A stretch of DNA of 64,000 nt from Ligula intestinalis (GCA_036362985.1 JAYGXS010000007.1:13737490-13801489); one strand, 5' to 3'; numbered from the stretch's first letter, positions 23,330 through 36,660 are shown. Notes: generated by a model from the letters alone, not told the origin. Program-made: numbers and translations.

Positions 23330-26300
23330 CTGATTAAGGAAACATCCACCTCCACCTATTTAACTGAGTACCGATTGCGAAGAAGGCTTTAGTCTTCATT
23401 TCTGAAACGTTAAAGTGTAATTTTGACAGTCTCGGACTCCATACAGTGTGTTTTTTTTTCGATATTAAGCTCTCGTAAGCTCCTGGTAGGCTACTTACCG
23501 GCATAGAATAATAATTAAAAAGCGCAGTGTAGTTTGTAAAGCAGGACTTTATTATATTTGTTTTGATAGTTGCATACTTAATATTTTACGTTAAAACCTC
23601 TGTCGAGATCAGGGAATTTACAAACGACTTACGCTATTCTTTAACAGATTAAAATATACTTCAGAATGAGCAAACTGCATATTGCCTGCTGTTCTCATGT
23701 ACGTGGTTTTGTTAAAATTGTTTTCTGTATACCTTTAAGTATATTTGTCAATGATGAGCGCTTCAATAGCACATTGCCCTACAACCTAAGCACTTAATAA
23801 TTATCAGAGTGCATGTCTACTGTTTGTGCTTTGGACTTTCAACTCTTCCATCCGATGGCAATTGCAAAGCGGTCCATGCAATTTAACTAAAGTTCTCTCT
23901 GTTTGACTATGCATTTTATTATTAAAGACTATTTTGCCATGCATCCAGTATAGGCAGAGGAGCAAAGCTCAGGCCCTTAGAAGTGAACTTTTCTTTCTTG
24001 TTGACTGGCAAAACGGTAAAGAATAGAACTGTTTATCACCACTGCCTACGCGTACATTTCCCCACTTTCATGTAGACCTTGATACAATTTAACTGTTACG
24101 ATTGATAAAGCTACAAAAAACCATCCTTTTGTTCCAATTTCTAATTCAACCTGAGGGATACGCGCAAACAAAACGCTCTATAGAATGGTGCACAAGCATG
24201 AAAAATGGGAGATATGTTCAAGTGATTGATAGTTGTTTTGCATGCTACGCTCTAGGGATGCAATGAACCACAAAACCAGCCACAGTCTCTACAGGAAATT
24301 GGTCTGTTAAAGTAATCGACACAAAGGGAGCAAACAATGCGTGCTTTGTTTAGGCTTTTTCGACATGAGGTTATTTGTCTTGGCGTGATAAAAGGCTCTG
24401 AAAGCCTTCCGGCAGAAGCTGTGGGTGGAATTTAAAAAAGGTTTAACAGCCAAAGTGGGAAAGTTCCAGTTCTGTTACAAACTAACAAATTTCCAAAGCT
24501 TACAAAGCATTATTGATTATAAGATGTAACCGTAGAACTTACTTCAAAGTAATATATTTCGTACCTGATATCGTGTTTGTCATACTGATCGATGTTATCA
24601 ATAGTGGTGTTAATGATCACAACATGTTGAATGCAGCTTAGTCATCCAACCTATTCGGTAGCCATGCAAGTAGTCGGGCGTCGACCGTTGTAAAAACTCT
24701 AGTCGTCAAAATGAGATTTTTCTGCAACTCTCCAAATATACAATCAATTGATGTGAATGTCCTTCAAGAACTGAATCACATTAGTTTATTTTTAAAGCAA
24801 GTGTGGTTTTTAAGTGCTTATTAACATATAAAACATTATCTTTATCGGTTTCTGACTAAATTTTGGCAGGCAAGATCTCCTAGGTCTAACGATTTTATTC
24901 GTATACTGGTTATTCTTAGTAGAAACATTGCCCATTCTCAGCAAATATTTATTGATATACCATAGTGTGCAACTTATAAAACCAACATTTGTTTGCTTAA
25001 CTGTGTTTGGTTAAGGAGAGCATTCAAGACAGGTTGTTTGTCAATCTGATCACGGTAAATGCTCCTCCAAATGTGCCTTTGCGTCAGCCCTCGCATGACA
25101 ACACAGATAAACCAGTATTTTTTATAAAGCACATGCACTGGCCAAACAAATGGCCATTGCAAGTAACATTTCTGATTAACTGACTAAAAAAAGCAGAAGG
25201 GCCGTTTGTATTGAGTAGACTTTCGTTCCCAAAGCGTCAAATCGTGTAATACCAGGCCCCACACAACTGAATTTGGATGGAGATGATTGACGTCCGTTGG
25301 TACGCTAAATAAGTTATCTCAGAAACTTGCCAAAATTCTCAAATGTGCTTCCGATTTCAAGATAATGCTTTAAGTTCGCTTTAAAATCAATCAATCTAAG
25401 GCACTGCATGTAAATAAACTTTCCGCCGGCCACATGCATCAAATAAAGTGTTAAAATTTCTACTTAAATACAATAAATATTTCCCATTAGTATGTCTTTT
25501 AAAATGATACATACACAAAATTATAAATGTACAGTTTGCTTAACCTTACCTCTACATAATATTATGTTATTGTTCTTAGATATTTTTTGTTTGTCTAAGT
25601 GATTTTGAAAATGACCCACGGTAAACTTACGTTCATGATCTCCGGACTATAAGCCATATTTTCTCGGTCTTAACGAAATAAACCTTTTTTTACTTTCCTG
25701 TTAAGTAATTTTGCATGGGCTAATAAAGCGAACCAATGGATAAAATGCATACTGTGCAGCTTAAAGGAGAATCAATGAAGGAAAACACTTACTTTTTCAT
25801 GAATTAACTTTTTTCAGTTTATAACATCAATTATTTAATTATTTAATGTTAATTTACTATTTATTACTCATAGCATTTTAAAGCCAAATACTACAACGTC
25901 CTCGAAAAATGCTAAATTATTTTTAATTAACGAATATCTTACACAAGAGTTTTTGGTTGGCATGTGTGTAGTGCAATTGCTATCCAGTACACATTAAGTT
26001 ATCTGTTTGATAGAAGATTAATTGCTTACATCTCACTTTGAAAAATTTGCAGTTATCATTCAAATTGCCATTGATATTAATGCATGTAACGTCAGTGTGC
26101 ATTTTTCCGAGAAATTCAGAGCCATTTTTTGTTGGTGAGACACCAATGTTTTCCCATGAGAATATGTGTTCTATGCGCCGGGCGTAAATGGAAACTCAGG
26201 CAATATGGTCCCGTTTCTTCACTTTGAGCAATTTTTTTTTACAAGCAGGTGGATATATAACTAACTGTTATCGCGTTCATCATATCCAAAAAAATAGGAA

Positions 26301-26330
26301 AAATAAAACGTTGTTATGTTGAATATATGC
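23330..26330. other. Intergenic, nothing recognised
   Basis: About 3 kb of AT-rich DNA without recognisable genes, RNAs or repeats. Open frames do not exceed about 62 codons. Confidence 0.45.
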
Positions 26331-27200
26331 AACCAGCGGACCAATCGCCCGTTCCTATTCGCTTGAGTTGTTCCCTGCTTCACGGTTGCATCGATAAGGC
26401 AGTGTTTGATTTTGGCCACATGACGTCCGAGCGCCACCTTTACTTTCCATTAGCGTAGGCTCTTGGTTCCGCCTGCTCGTTCGTCCTAGTGAGTATGTTT
26501 GAATTGTTCCGAACCTTTGCGAGGTGTCTGATATGCAGGGTTTAAGTCTATGGCTCGGTTCATTGTGCTACTGGAGGACTGACTTCAACGCACTAGTCTG
26601 TCCATGATATCAATTTCATTGCTGATCACCCTCGCGTTCTCCAAGACGAAGTTATAGATTAGCCTTTGAACGGAATAAAGTAAGCTTGGTTTCAGAAAAA
26701 ACGTCCTTTTCTCGGGTTGATTGTGTACAAAACCCAAAGGAGCTGTCTTGGGTGGTTGTCGCTGGTTGGATCTACATCGCCATCTTTGTACCGCCTCGGG
26801 GCAAGCCCGGCATCGGGAGTGGACTGACGTCGCCACGCGTCCGCTGTTGCAACTCTTTGTGTCAGGGGTGACAGTGGCTTATAAGAGATTGTCTGCGCGT
26901 TCTCTCATGACCTGGATGGCCACATTGGGATAGCGCCACGCGACCAGTCGACCCTTGGGCCTTGTGCCTTGCATACGCTCGTGTGCGTGCGTGCGGACTA
27001 GGGTCACCTCGCGTGGACAAGCATGGCCTGTTATGCGGTGAGAGCTAATCAACAAAGACATTTGGCTAAGCTCGACGCCTTAGGAAAGCCTCTAAGCGTT
27101 GCTACCATTTAGTCCGGCTAACGTCTTAACATCCAGAACGTAAAGCGGGGGTCTTAATTGGTGCGGTGATTGTTTGGCCGTTTGCTTTTGAGTCATTCAT
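26331..27200. other. GC-richer island, unassigned
   Basis: This stretch is clearly richer in G+C than its surroundings. It has several short overlapping frames of up to 83 codons on both strands, none with a recognised motif. Similar islands at 52-54 and 57 kb include mobile-element DNA, so an unrecognised element is the likeliest content. Confidence 0.35.
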
Positions 27201-27219
27201 TGCCACAATTTTAGTTGTC

Positions 27220-27535
27220 CCTGATTAATGCGGACTTTTTAATTGCGCGACAATTTTGTTCACTCTCATGGGAGTTGTTTCTAGGCCCGGCAGTTACAAT
27301 GTAGTGGATTCTCCGGCTCAGACAATGTCTCAATATGGAGAAGGGGAACGGAATTCGTTGTGATTGTTGATTGACAGGTCCAAAGTCAAGCCACAAGCAC
27401 AACGCCTTGCCACTCCCATTCTTCGTACGGAGACATGGTCTGAGCAGGAGAAGGGCTAAGCCTAGCAACATCTTCGATGACAGCGGACAGAATTTTTGCT
27501 CGCAACATGGACCACAAAATCACGGCAATCGCAGC
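27220..27535. repeat. Imperfect long hairpin
   Basis: The arm 27220-27370 reverse-complements onto 27394-27535. Matched blocks include CACAACG, CTCCATATTGAGACATTGTCTGAG against TTCGTACGGAGACATGGTCTGAG, and GCCTAG.AACA. Identity is roughly 70% by eye. The loop is about 25 bases. It resembles the inverted terminal arrangement at 22.6-23.1 kb. Confidence 0.6.
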
Positions 27536-27679
27536 ATCAACTACGATTCCCGCGGTTGTATCATGAGCGATAATTATAGTGCACATGTAGATAGCCGATA
27601 CAAACTATAAATACTGCGCAATCTATGCATATATCACTCCAATCTGTGCATGTCTCCACCATTTCTATGGTGATTCATG

Positions 27680-27725
27680 CTTAAGGATTCTCGACAGAAT
27701 CCGAAACGTCAGGCAACTAAAATTC
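27680..27725 (+). other. PLE-terminal stem-loop and GAAACGTC motif
   Basis: GGATTC and GAATCC form a six-base stem around TCGACA, followed directly by GAAACGTCAGG. The order (stem, then GAAAC, then GTC) matches the 3' half of a minimal hammerhead as seen in PLE termini. The CTGANGA box that should precede the stem is degraded. A near copy (GATTCTTGACAGAATC, then CAAAACGTCAG) lies at about 16292, and a weaker one (GATTCCAGCAGAGATC, then CGAAACCGCAGG) at about 27912. Confidence 0.5.
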
Positions 27726-27949
27726 TTCCTAAATTTATCACACCTTCTTCAGCGGTTATCGCTAGGGGTAGGTTAAGGACCTCGTTCATTATATTGGAAA
27801 TGTACTGCTTCCTTGAACTTGCATACTCACTTCCATCAGCAATCATAGGGACTGCATGTCATGAATATTGTGAATATATGCGCAGGAACTTACCCTATTT
27901 GTCCCTAGTAATGGATTCCAGCAGAGATCCGAAACCGCAGGTGAAGAAG

Positions 27950-30900
27950 GTTTTGTTTCTAACGTTCCTATTCAATCTTAGCACTAGTTGTCTTTGCACC
28001 AGTTTCTCCTCCAACGCTAGTACTTTTGAAAACAGCTAACTCAAATCTGTAAACAGGTATTATTACGAGCCCAGGGATTTTTTTTAAAACGAATTCTCAG
28101 GCGTGTTAACTTTCTGTTTTCGACCTAATGTACATTCGTGTTTTGAAAGGTTTACTTATTTTGTGAATATCCTACTATCTGCAAGTAGAGCTTTAAATTG
28201 GTAGCTTGGTTGTAATGGCGGAGAACTGTAATGAAGACTAGAAGGGTCCAGCTTGACTTCACAGTGAGTAAATGTTTACGACTTCGAAATGACGTATCCA
28301 TTCTTATCAGTCTGTCTGTAAGTCAGCAGACAAATACTTCTGTCAGAAATTGGCTTCACTTTACCAGAAAAAACGTCAGCCATTCCAGATTTTATGGGTG
28401 TTTTGCCCTTTGTCCCCCAAAATAAGTATGCTTTATCACGGTTTCAGCTCGTGATGAAAAACAGGCTTCCCTTTTGCCAAAATTTGTTTTCGGCCGATTT
28501 TAGGGAGGGAATGACAAACGCTGCAGGCTACTAACTAAGAAGTAGTCAATAGGTTGGTATGGGTTTGGCACTTATAGGCCTGTGATGTTTTTACTAAAGA
28601 CTCCTTAACGGCAATAAGGTCTGCAATTCATACAAATAATTATTGCCACCACAATCCTATAATTTTCCTGACTGCCGAGGTTACTGTGACGTTCACAGCT
28701 GTTTTTTCAAATTTTTTGCTTCTGGGAACTCGTTCGCTAATATCTCCGTAAATCGATTGTCAATTACGCCGAATAAAGACTATTTATTTATTTGCATGAG
28801 GCGCTTTACTTGTTTTCAATACATGCTACAGTCGGCAGTCTATAACTACTGACTGGAATTTGTTTCCTTTGCCAGTTGGGAGAAGCATTTCAACTAACAT
28901 TATTTGAGAAAGTTCCTGTTCTATCCAAAAACTCCTTTATATATGTCATTTTATGTAGGACGAAATGAAATATCATAAAGGAACGACACTAACTCATTAC
29001 GTTGTTTGAATTCGATTTCTTAAATAATTAAGATAAAAAGGAGAGGAGGAGGAGAGGAGAATCACAACACATGTCCGCATTGGCTCATTTTTCAATTTAT
29101 GCCATGAAAACCTATTTAAACAAATGACAGTTACAAACGGTATATTGACGAAAGCATAGAATATTGTGCATATGTTATTATAAAATTTGTAAAAGTTTTC
29201 TTAAAGCCCACTGTCACGTCACGAAGAAATTGGAATTGTTTAGCGAAACTACCTTAGCTGTGGATTACGCAATAACGTGGACATAAAACAGGATGTCTGA
29301 GTGATATAGCGACCCTAGCCGTCAGCTAATGGCACATCCAGCAATCCTTTATGGCACCTCTCTCGTCGATCATACCAAAATTGTCGTTAGAATCGACAAC
29401 AGCATTAGTTGTCGGCAACTCAAGTCTTGCTTCATGCCTGAGCAGTCAATTAATAGGCGCAGCGACCTTGCAGCTCCATTTTCTGAACTAAGGCGTTGCA
29501 TGACCAAATGTACGCGTAGGAACGTAAGGTGCTCTGCAGAATTGAAATCACGGGTGGAATCATCAGTGTTGATGAAATTACACCAAGTACGACCCCGTTG
29601 TGGATTGAAATGCAAACAACCCATCAACTGTGACCCCCCTCTCTAGCTATGAACGTCAAAGATGCTCATATTAGAGCTCATGTTGTGTCCTGAAAACTGT
29701 GTCGAATAGACGCTACGCTCGTTGGGGTTTAGTAAGCTTATCTGCAGCAGTCTATAATGACGGTTTCAAGTGAGAATTCGGTTATAATTTATTATAATTT
29801 ATCCGTTTATTTTTATTAATTTTCATTTATCGCACACTTCTATATTGTTATATATTAGATTAACAATTAATTTATAAACTATTTCCAATTATTTTGTTTC
29901 ACATATTTCTTTGGTTGCCTCTCCTACGCCACCATAATGTCTCACCCATATGACCACCATTGCTGCCAGGTCCGTATTGCATTATTCTAGCGTGTTGAAC
30001 CCGATGGTCGTACCTATACTAAACTACCATTGAGAATTTAAAATAATCTTCTTTGTTTTTCAGAAAAAAATTACTCTGACCATAAAAGAAGAGCTAACAT
30101 AAAGCCTTTATTATTGTTACGTAAAATTGTATATTTTCTAACACGAATACTAAAATTCACTGGACAGCGTTTTCTTTTTGAGCATGTTGTTATTCATGTA
30201 AGCAGAACATAGTAATTATTGAATACTCCTTTTAACCCATTATTTCCTCGGCGTTTGCATGCGTAAAAATCAAGATTTCTTCACTGTTGTTTGTTATGGA
30301 GAGTAGACTGCTTGTCTGGCTTACGCTGGATTTTGAACGAACCTTTTACTAACTGTCTGCAAAAGGTGTACTCTACTTAGCTAGCTTGCGCTTTTATTAT
30401 TTTTCTTTTGCTGACCTTATGTATTCATATGTAATATCTAGAAAGTAACTATAACACACATCCTTTGTCTTACTTATTTGGTAGCCAACTGGGCTTTCTG
30501 AAAATTTTACACTTGAATAAGGCGTGTCATCAGGTTTAAAATATTGTTTCTACATTTTCGAAAAATTTTCAATCTCACCGAGTGGTATACTCAAATTTAA
30601 GTTTTCAAATCAACGAGCGGTAGATTTTTTGCATAAGAAATTGAAAATAATGCCCTTCAGGATGAGACGGAGGATACCTACTGCTCGTACGATTTTGTGG
30701 TGGATTTTGATTCTTTCATAAATTTTACAGACAAACTTTTTACAACGGTGGTTTTAATGAAGTATGAAGGATCATTTATTGGCCGTAAAACGCCTTATAA
30801 TAATGAAAGTTTTCGAAAAGTACGCTATAATCAAGCAAAAATGATTCACAGAGTTAAACTTGCTACCAAACTAGGAGAATACGTTTTAAATGTTATTTGA

Positions 30901-31320
30901 TATATTTATATACGGACGTTACATTTTATTGCCCTTTTAAGCAGACGGTCAGTCCAAATCTCATATAAAAAGTGGCATCCTGCCATGACTTAAATAATTT
31001 GAGATTAAGCTTTGTGTGATTTATTTGTTCAAATCTCAAAAAAACCATTTAAGACTTTTCGTTGACACTTTATGAGATAGGGAACTGGAACTGGAACTGC
31101 TGGTTTTATCTGAGTTGAAAAGTTTTTTACATTTTCAGTTTTAGTTACTTTTATTGCCAGGGGAATTTTTAACTTGATTTATGGAAATGAATCTTTGTTC
31201 ATTTAGCACGGAATAGTTGACCACTTCTGCCAAGCGCATGTCCATGATTTTTAGTGCATTCTAGCAATAAATCGTTTCCGGTCATTTTACATTTTTTTGC
31301 AGTGAGCGATTCATCAACAT
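27950..31320. other. Intergenic, nothing recognised
   Basis: AT-rich sequence with no recognised gene or repeat. A plus-strand frame of 105 codons at 29329-29646 has an overlapping minus-strand frame and no known motif. Confidence 0.4.
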
Positions 31321-31330
31321 TATTGAAGAC

Positions 31331-31396
31331 TTATTTTGCCTATAAATATTTTGCTTATAAATATTTTGCCTATAAATATTTTACCTATGAATATTT
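31331..31396 (+). repeat. 15-bp tandem repeat, four units
   Basis: The unit TATTTTGCCTATAAA is repeated four times with one or two changes per copy. In one frame it reads as FAYKY repeated, because 15 is a multiple of three. The surrounding 61-codon frame is otherwise featureless, so I do not call a gene. Confidence 0.85.
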
Positions 31397-31399
31397 TCA

Positions 31400-33165
31400 T
31401 GAATTGAGGCCACGAGTTAGTATGTCTATTGGAGCGTAGCAATATATTCCTTTGAATTTAGGATTTAGATAAACGAAAGATGTGCTTTAAGACTTACTAA
31501 TCGGGACAGAATTTGCATTTTTCACCCTACTGTTCTCGCCTATACTTGGCTGTATTTGCTGAAAATTTCATTTGTTGCGTATTTGAACGGTACCTTCAAA
31601 AATATATTCAATGACTAACAGGCTACCACAAGACGTGTAGGGTTTAGCTGTCGGTCGCTCGTACGTCATCTTCCTCTGCTGGTCAGCGTATTTTTTGCTT
31701 ACTGAAAACAGGTCTCTAATAGTTTAATTAATCATACCTACATCAGCAGCAGCAATTTATCTTTGCCTGCTGACGATTAATTTGGCAGCTGAATCCACTG
31801 TCAAGCATCCAGGAACTTTGACTTCAAAAGTAAGTGCAAGATGCCAAACGCTTTAGAGCTTAGCTATACAGATTTTACCTCTTAGTTCCTCATTAGCCTG
31901 ATTTTCAATTTTCGTTTATTAAATATATTTTGAGGCATTTAGATACGCTTAAATCCATTCTGCCCTCGCCGGCTAGGTCTCTCTGCTGTCAGCATAGAGG
32001 GCTAAAAATTTTAAAATTAACCTTTTAGTACAATAACGTTTTCCAAAGAATTTTAACATTGCACTATTCGAAGATCGGGTTTGTCATAGAAAATATCCAA
32101 TGATTTTTTTCACGGACATTCGATAACCTACTTCCACATAAATAACTGCTACTTTATCACGTTTTTGCATCGCAAAAGGACCTGGTTAGGCCTGCCTACG
32201 ATGTACTCGCTCCTACTGGCTCGTCACTTCTTTCGAATAAAGATACTCAATGCGACTGGAATTTAAAAGTACAGAGGCTTCGTGTATGACTGCACTTTTA
32301 TCGTCGTCGTGTGTAGCTAGAACGTAGCGTTTAAGCAGTTAGCAGTGGAGTCCCAAGGACGCTCATACCTTGTACTTTCTAAAATCGTTATTTTAATCTA
32401 TAAAGATCTAACTGAATGCTTGAGTCTTATCTACACAACACTTTGCAGCTTTTTCTGACGGATTTTCAATTTTATCGGCCAGATTGCTATCAACAGGCAT
32501 TTAAAGTGACTGTTTTTGAGTCAGTAAATGTATGAAATCAATCTGAGGAAAAATAAATGGCTACACTTAGTGACCTGGATTTTATCCTATTAGAATTCTG
32601 GAATTCGTTAGATCCGGGCTTTTTTAGGCTCTTGAAGTAACAGGATTGTGTTTGGTTGCCTATGTTGTCCATCGCCCCCTCCTGATCTGACGGTGATTGA
32701 GAGGCTAGCCGAAAACTGGCACAACTTGGCCTCTCTAGATCTGCACAGCCTATGATAGTATCATCAATGCATTGAGCAGTCATTTTACGGCCCTACAAAC
32801 TGAATTTTATAGAAGCAATAATCGCTATCGGAACGATTTTAAGGAGAACTTCAATAAACTGGCTGATTTGTAGGACCTCGAGTGCTGATAACTATAAATC
32901 TACTAGCTTCACCGATTAACGCTATATTAATTACAGTAGTATTTCATGGAAACCATAATATCCCTATGTTGCGCTCCGTTTTACAGTGTATTTGGAGTGT
33001 AATATATTGGTATTTTTAGTTTACGCGATTTAAATTTCATTCGATTTGTGCAAAATCTAATTATTTTTCTGATAATTTGAGCCTTCAGTCCATACAAAGC
33101 TGAAGTTGCAGATTTTTCTGAAAAATAAACTGGAAACTGCACATAGGTAGGCTAGCTAATTTAAA
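31400..33165. other. Intergenic, nothing recognised
   Basis: AT-rich. Only short frames were seen, up to 81 codons (32538-32783, minus) without a recognisable motif. Confidence 0.4.
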
Positions 33166-33249
33166 AATTTGTTAGTAAATGCCAACAAACTCTTGCAATA
33201 TGCTGATTTTTGTCTGCGTACGTACAAGACCAAAGTGGCTTTAAGTCAG

Positions 33250-33310
33250 ATGAGTAAGCTGTATATATTAGGCCTCCTATGCTGCATTGCTTTGGCTTTC
33301 GGTGGAAAAA
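33250..33310 (+). CDS. Possible secretory signal-peptide exon
   Basis: Within an 85-codon open frame, an internal ATG at about 33250 starts MSKLYILGLLCCIALAFGGK. This has a basic residue, an 11-13-residue hydrophobic stretch and a small-residue end, as in a cleavable signal peptide. Small secreted proteins of parasitic flatworms often encode the signal peptide on a short first exon. The weak GT just after the hydrophobic stretch (TTCGGTGG) could be a donor site. No downstream exon was identified, so chance is a real alternative. Confidence 0.2.
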
Positions 33311-33931
33311 AGACAAATTCGCAAACAACAAATTTTCAAATTTTTGGATTGTGTACTTTGGAAAAAATCACCTTCATACATGGATTTAAGGAGCAAGTCC
33401 TATTTATACTAATAATCAGCATCTGATCAATATGATGTTGCAACAATTACCTTTGATTTGCAATTTGTGGTTGCAGGAAAGCATGCAGTAAGCTGGTTAC
33501 GTAGCGGTCCGAATTGAAAACAAGATCAAGGAGAAGTAAAATACTTAATTATTTCATGGAAAGAGCAAAATAGTTTCAGCATATAAACTATTTCATTTCC
33601 TTAAAAAGTACAGGATGAGATGGATTATACTAATATCAAAGTGTGGGCCCATCTTCAAGTGGCTAGCACGCAATGATGGCGTCGTTCAGAAGTAAAATCT
33701 AAGCAGTGAGTGTCGTTTCTGCTTCCAGCTCTTTCCCAGCCGTCCAACCTGATTAGAAAAATGTGAGAATGAATTAAAAATTACCTGACGCTTTTCTGGG
33801 GGGAAACTTTTAAGTGCCCTCAGAGCAGGAAGTAAACTACATACATTTAGGCAAGACAATTTGTAAATAAATAAGCAAGGACGGCCACAATACGGACCGC
33901 AAACTGCTGATTGTTTTTTTGGCACTATCAG

Positions 33932-34470
33932 TTTAAGTAGTACACATAATATGCCTCCTAGTCCGAGCATTCTGTTCTACGGAAACGGTGGTTATAGGGG
34001 TTTTTCTGGTGGACAATTAGGATAGACAATGGATTTTTTTAATAACTGCTGTATTTATTTTTATTTTATTGCATTTAGAAGTTATGTTGATTACTATCTC
34101 TCGATTTTCCTAATCTGCATTATCTACTACCGTATTGCGGAAAAACCCAATAATCAAAATGATAGTATCTTAAGACTCATTTAAAAAAATGTTTTTAGAA
34201 GGCCGTCTTCGTAAACTTACCTGAGTCCCAAACAACTCCTCTGGAGCTTAATTAGTGGAATCCGCGGTGGTAAGTGCAGCGCACACCTTCAATTTGCATG
34301 CGAAACAACTTTTAGCTGCCGCGGAAACAAATGCAACCACATTTTTCCACATTTAACTTCGTTTTTAAAAGTATCCTCACTGCCTATCAAATTTTCGCAC
34401 CCCTCAAACCCTTATCAATACCGTTTTTGCAAGACAAAATGCTGGTACTGAGGGCATATAAAGTACACTG
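33932..34470 (+). repeat. Dispersed repeat D, copy 2
   Basis: This direct-orientation partner of 20847-21390 lies 13.1 kb downstream. The best-conserved part is the segment from TCCGCGGTGG through GCGCACACC and the CGTTTTTAAAA block near 34362. Divergence is high (many substitutions and small indels), so the copies are old. Confidence 0.75.
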
Positions 34471-34479
34471 TCAGTAGGT

Positions 34480-35650
34480 TTCAAAATTAGTTGGGAATTT
34501 AAAAACATTTTAAACCTAATATTCTCTTTGTTTAAGTTTAAAATTTGAAGAAGCAATAATTTGCTACCAATCCAGTACAATGAATAATTTTTCGTGCATT
34601 TTTACAATTAAATATATTTAAATTTATAAAAGTAGTCAAAATTAATGATAAAAGGTAAACTACTTAATTAGCTGCATTTTACACTACGCACGCTTCGTGA
34701 ATGAACAGAGCAAAGGTCGTTTAAAACCTCCATTCTATCATGACTGAAATGGCTTCAGAATGCACTACACAGTAATCAGTATTACAACCTGAGTCAATGC
34801 CGATTAGCCAAAGAGTAATATTCTGTCGCATATAATGGCATGTTGCATCATTTTGGCGCGTACTATATATTTAAGTTTAACATAGAAATTGTTTTTTAGC
34901 AAAGCTCCAGTGGCGCAAATCGTCTCTTTCTGCTGACAAACTTATGGGCTCTTTAAAGACCCCTGCCTAGGCTACCATTGATTTTAGCCTGCGTGTTATG
35001 GATACCAGGTCACCGAAGGTGAGGCAAACCTCCAGATTTCTTTTACTTAGATTACACCTAAAAGTGGCAGTCAAATACCGCTAGAGTTTAAATCAGCTCT
35101 GCTTTACCTGGTGAAGTCCCATTTTATCGAGATTTGATCACACCCACTTTTTATCTACTTTGCTCTCATTGTGTTAAATCCCTTGTAAAAAATATGAGGA
35201 ACCATAAGTTTTTCTAATGGTCTTATTACGCATCCGACCCTCTTAGTGCTTCATTTATTAAATCCGGCATGCTTCACATTGCAAAAAATGTCAAAATCAA
35301 TCGGTTGAAAGTTCCGTTATGCTGCAAAGAGAATTTTAATTTTCCTTGCTGTGACCATTGAAATATCGGTCTTCCGAAAGGCGTAGGATAAATTTAATGC
35401 TTGTCTCCATGTAAGAGTTTGAGCTTAGGCATGAAAAGAAACTCTTTCGTCTGAAACGACACAAGTTCAGCCGTAAAACAGGACGTACTTTTACTTGTAT
35501 CCAACTATGATAATATCTGTCTATTTGGTGACTGCTTAAAAAATAGTGTCCATCTCATTCCTTCAGCTCTTTATATTTTGGCAAACATGTGTTTCTAGCT
35601 GATATTTTTAAAGTAATTTGTTGTATAAACTGAAAGGCAGGCATCCCAAG
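34480..35650. other. Intergenic, nothing recognised
   Basis: AT-rich with no recognisable genes or repeats. A small hairpin (TCACC-GAA-GGTGA) near 35010 is the only local structure noted. Confidence 0.4.
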
Positions 35651-35658
35651 AAATTTAA

Positions 35659-35816
35659 TTTCATGGAAAGTCATCCTTCGGGAATTGAGTAAGTTTATTG
35701 AGGTAATTTTCGGCACTGGATCCCCAGTTCGTCGTCAGACTTGAGAGAAATTTGCAAACAACAGTTAGCACTTCAAAGTGCTGATACAGTTGTATTGTCA
35801 TCTGGTGTGGGCGTTA
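35659..35816 (+). repeat. Left inverted terminal repeat of PLE
   Basis: It begins TTCATGGAAAG and ends near GGGCGTTA. It is the reverse complement of 37357-37513 with about 85-90% identity by hand alignment. It contains the reverse complement of a CTGACGA..GAACTGG-GGAT-CCAGT..CGAAAAT block (35700-35742). Confidence 0.9.
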
Positions 35817-36002
35817 CCCAAAGTTCACAAACCGGAAGTTCCTCTGCGACCAACAAATCATTAATCGGTGCACCAAACTATAAAATTTATAAGTGGCTAT
35901 TCTGACAACTTCATCCGCTTACGAAAGATTGCGAAACTTCCATTCAGAACTCTTCGGAGTTTCTACAGTACTAAGGGATATCATGGTATCGGATGATGAA
36001 AT

Positions 36003-36660
36003 AATGACTTCTTCGACGTCGTCTCCCTGTTCACCTCCATACCACTTGATGTAGCAAGGCAATGCCTAGAGGAAGCCCTGAAGAGCTATAGAATGAAGTT
36101 TCCTGCAACTACCTTACTTGATCTTGTGGACCTTTGCCTAGAAAACTATTTTTCTTTGGATCATCAGTATTATCAACAAATAAAGGAGCTCCAATGGGGT
36201 CACCCATATCTGGATTCCTTGCCAAATTAACCATGCAGAGGCTAGAATCAATGGCCCTTCCATCGATTAACCCTAAGTTATGGGTACGCTATGAAGACGA
36301 CATATCTGTTGTCATTAAAAAAGACCATCTTAAAGCACTCCACAAGACCATCAACTCAACCATTTTGGGCGTTCAATTCACGCTCAAAAAGGAGGTTAAC
36401 AACAAGCTCCCATTTCTGAATGTTTTCGTGCGCCAAAATGCTGATGGAATATTACAAACGTTCGTTTACCGCAAAGACACGTATGTGGAAGTTATTCATA
36501 ACTATGAGAGCAACAACTGCATTTCTAACAAAATGAGTGCCGTCAACAGTCTGCTACGCCGAGCGAAGACACACTGTTCGGATGAAAACACCTACCAAAA
36601 CGAGCTCAATTACTTGTTTGAATTGTTTTCCCGCGATTGTCACCCCCAGAGACTTTGTGC
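36003..36660 (+). pseudogene. PLE reverse transcriptase (frameshifted)
   Basis: The frame starting at 36003 reads NDFFDVVSLFTSIPLDVARQ, motif A of Penelope-type RTs. It continues through LLDLVDLCLENYF and QYYQQIKG. A frameshift near 36178 leads to GAPMGSPISGFLA (motif B). Then come the active-site block RYEDDISVVIK and FTLKKEVNNKLPFLNVFV. The catalytic pair is Asp-Asp within YEDD, where PLEs usually show YVDD. The remaining RT tail (YRKDTYVEVIHNYESN, LLRRAKTHC) is typical of the family. The enzyme would copy element RNA at a nick made by the linked nuclease. The missing N terminus and the frameshifts make this copy non-functional. Confidence 0.9.

Noticed and set aside
27677..28039. 120-codon plus-strand frame
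   Set aside because: It runs across two PLE-terminal-like motifs and has no protein motif.
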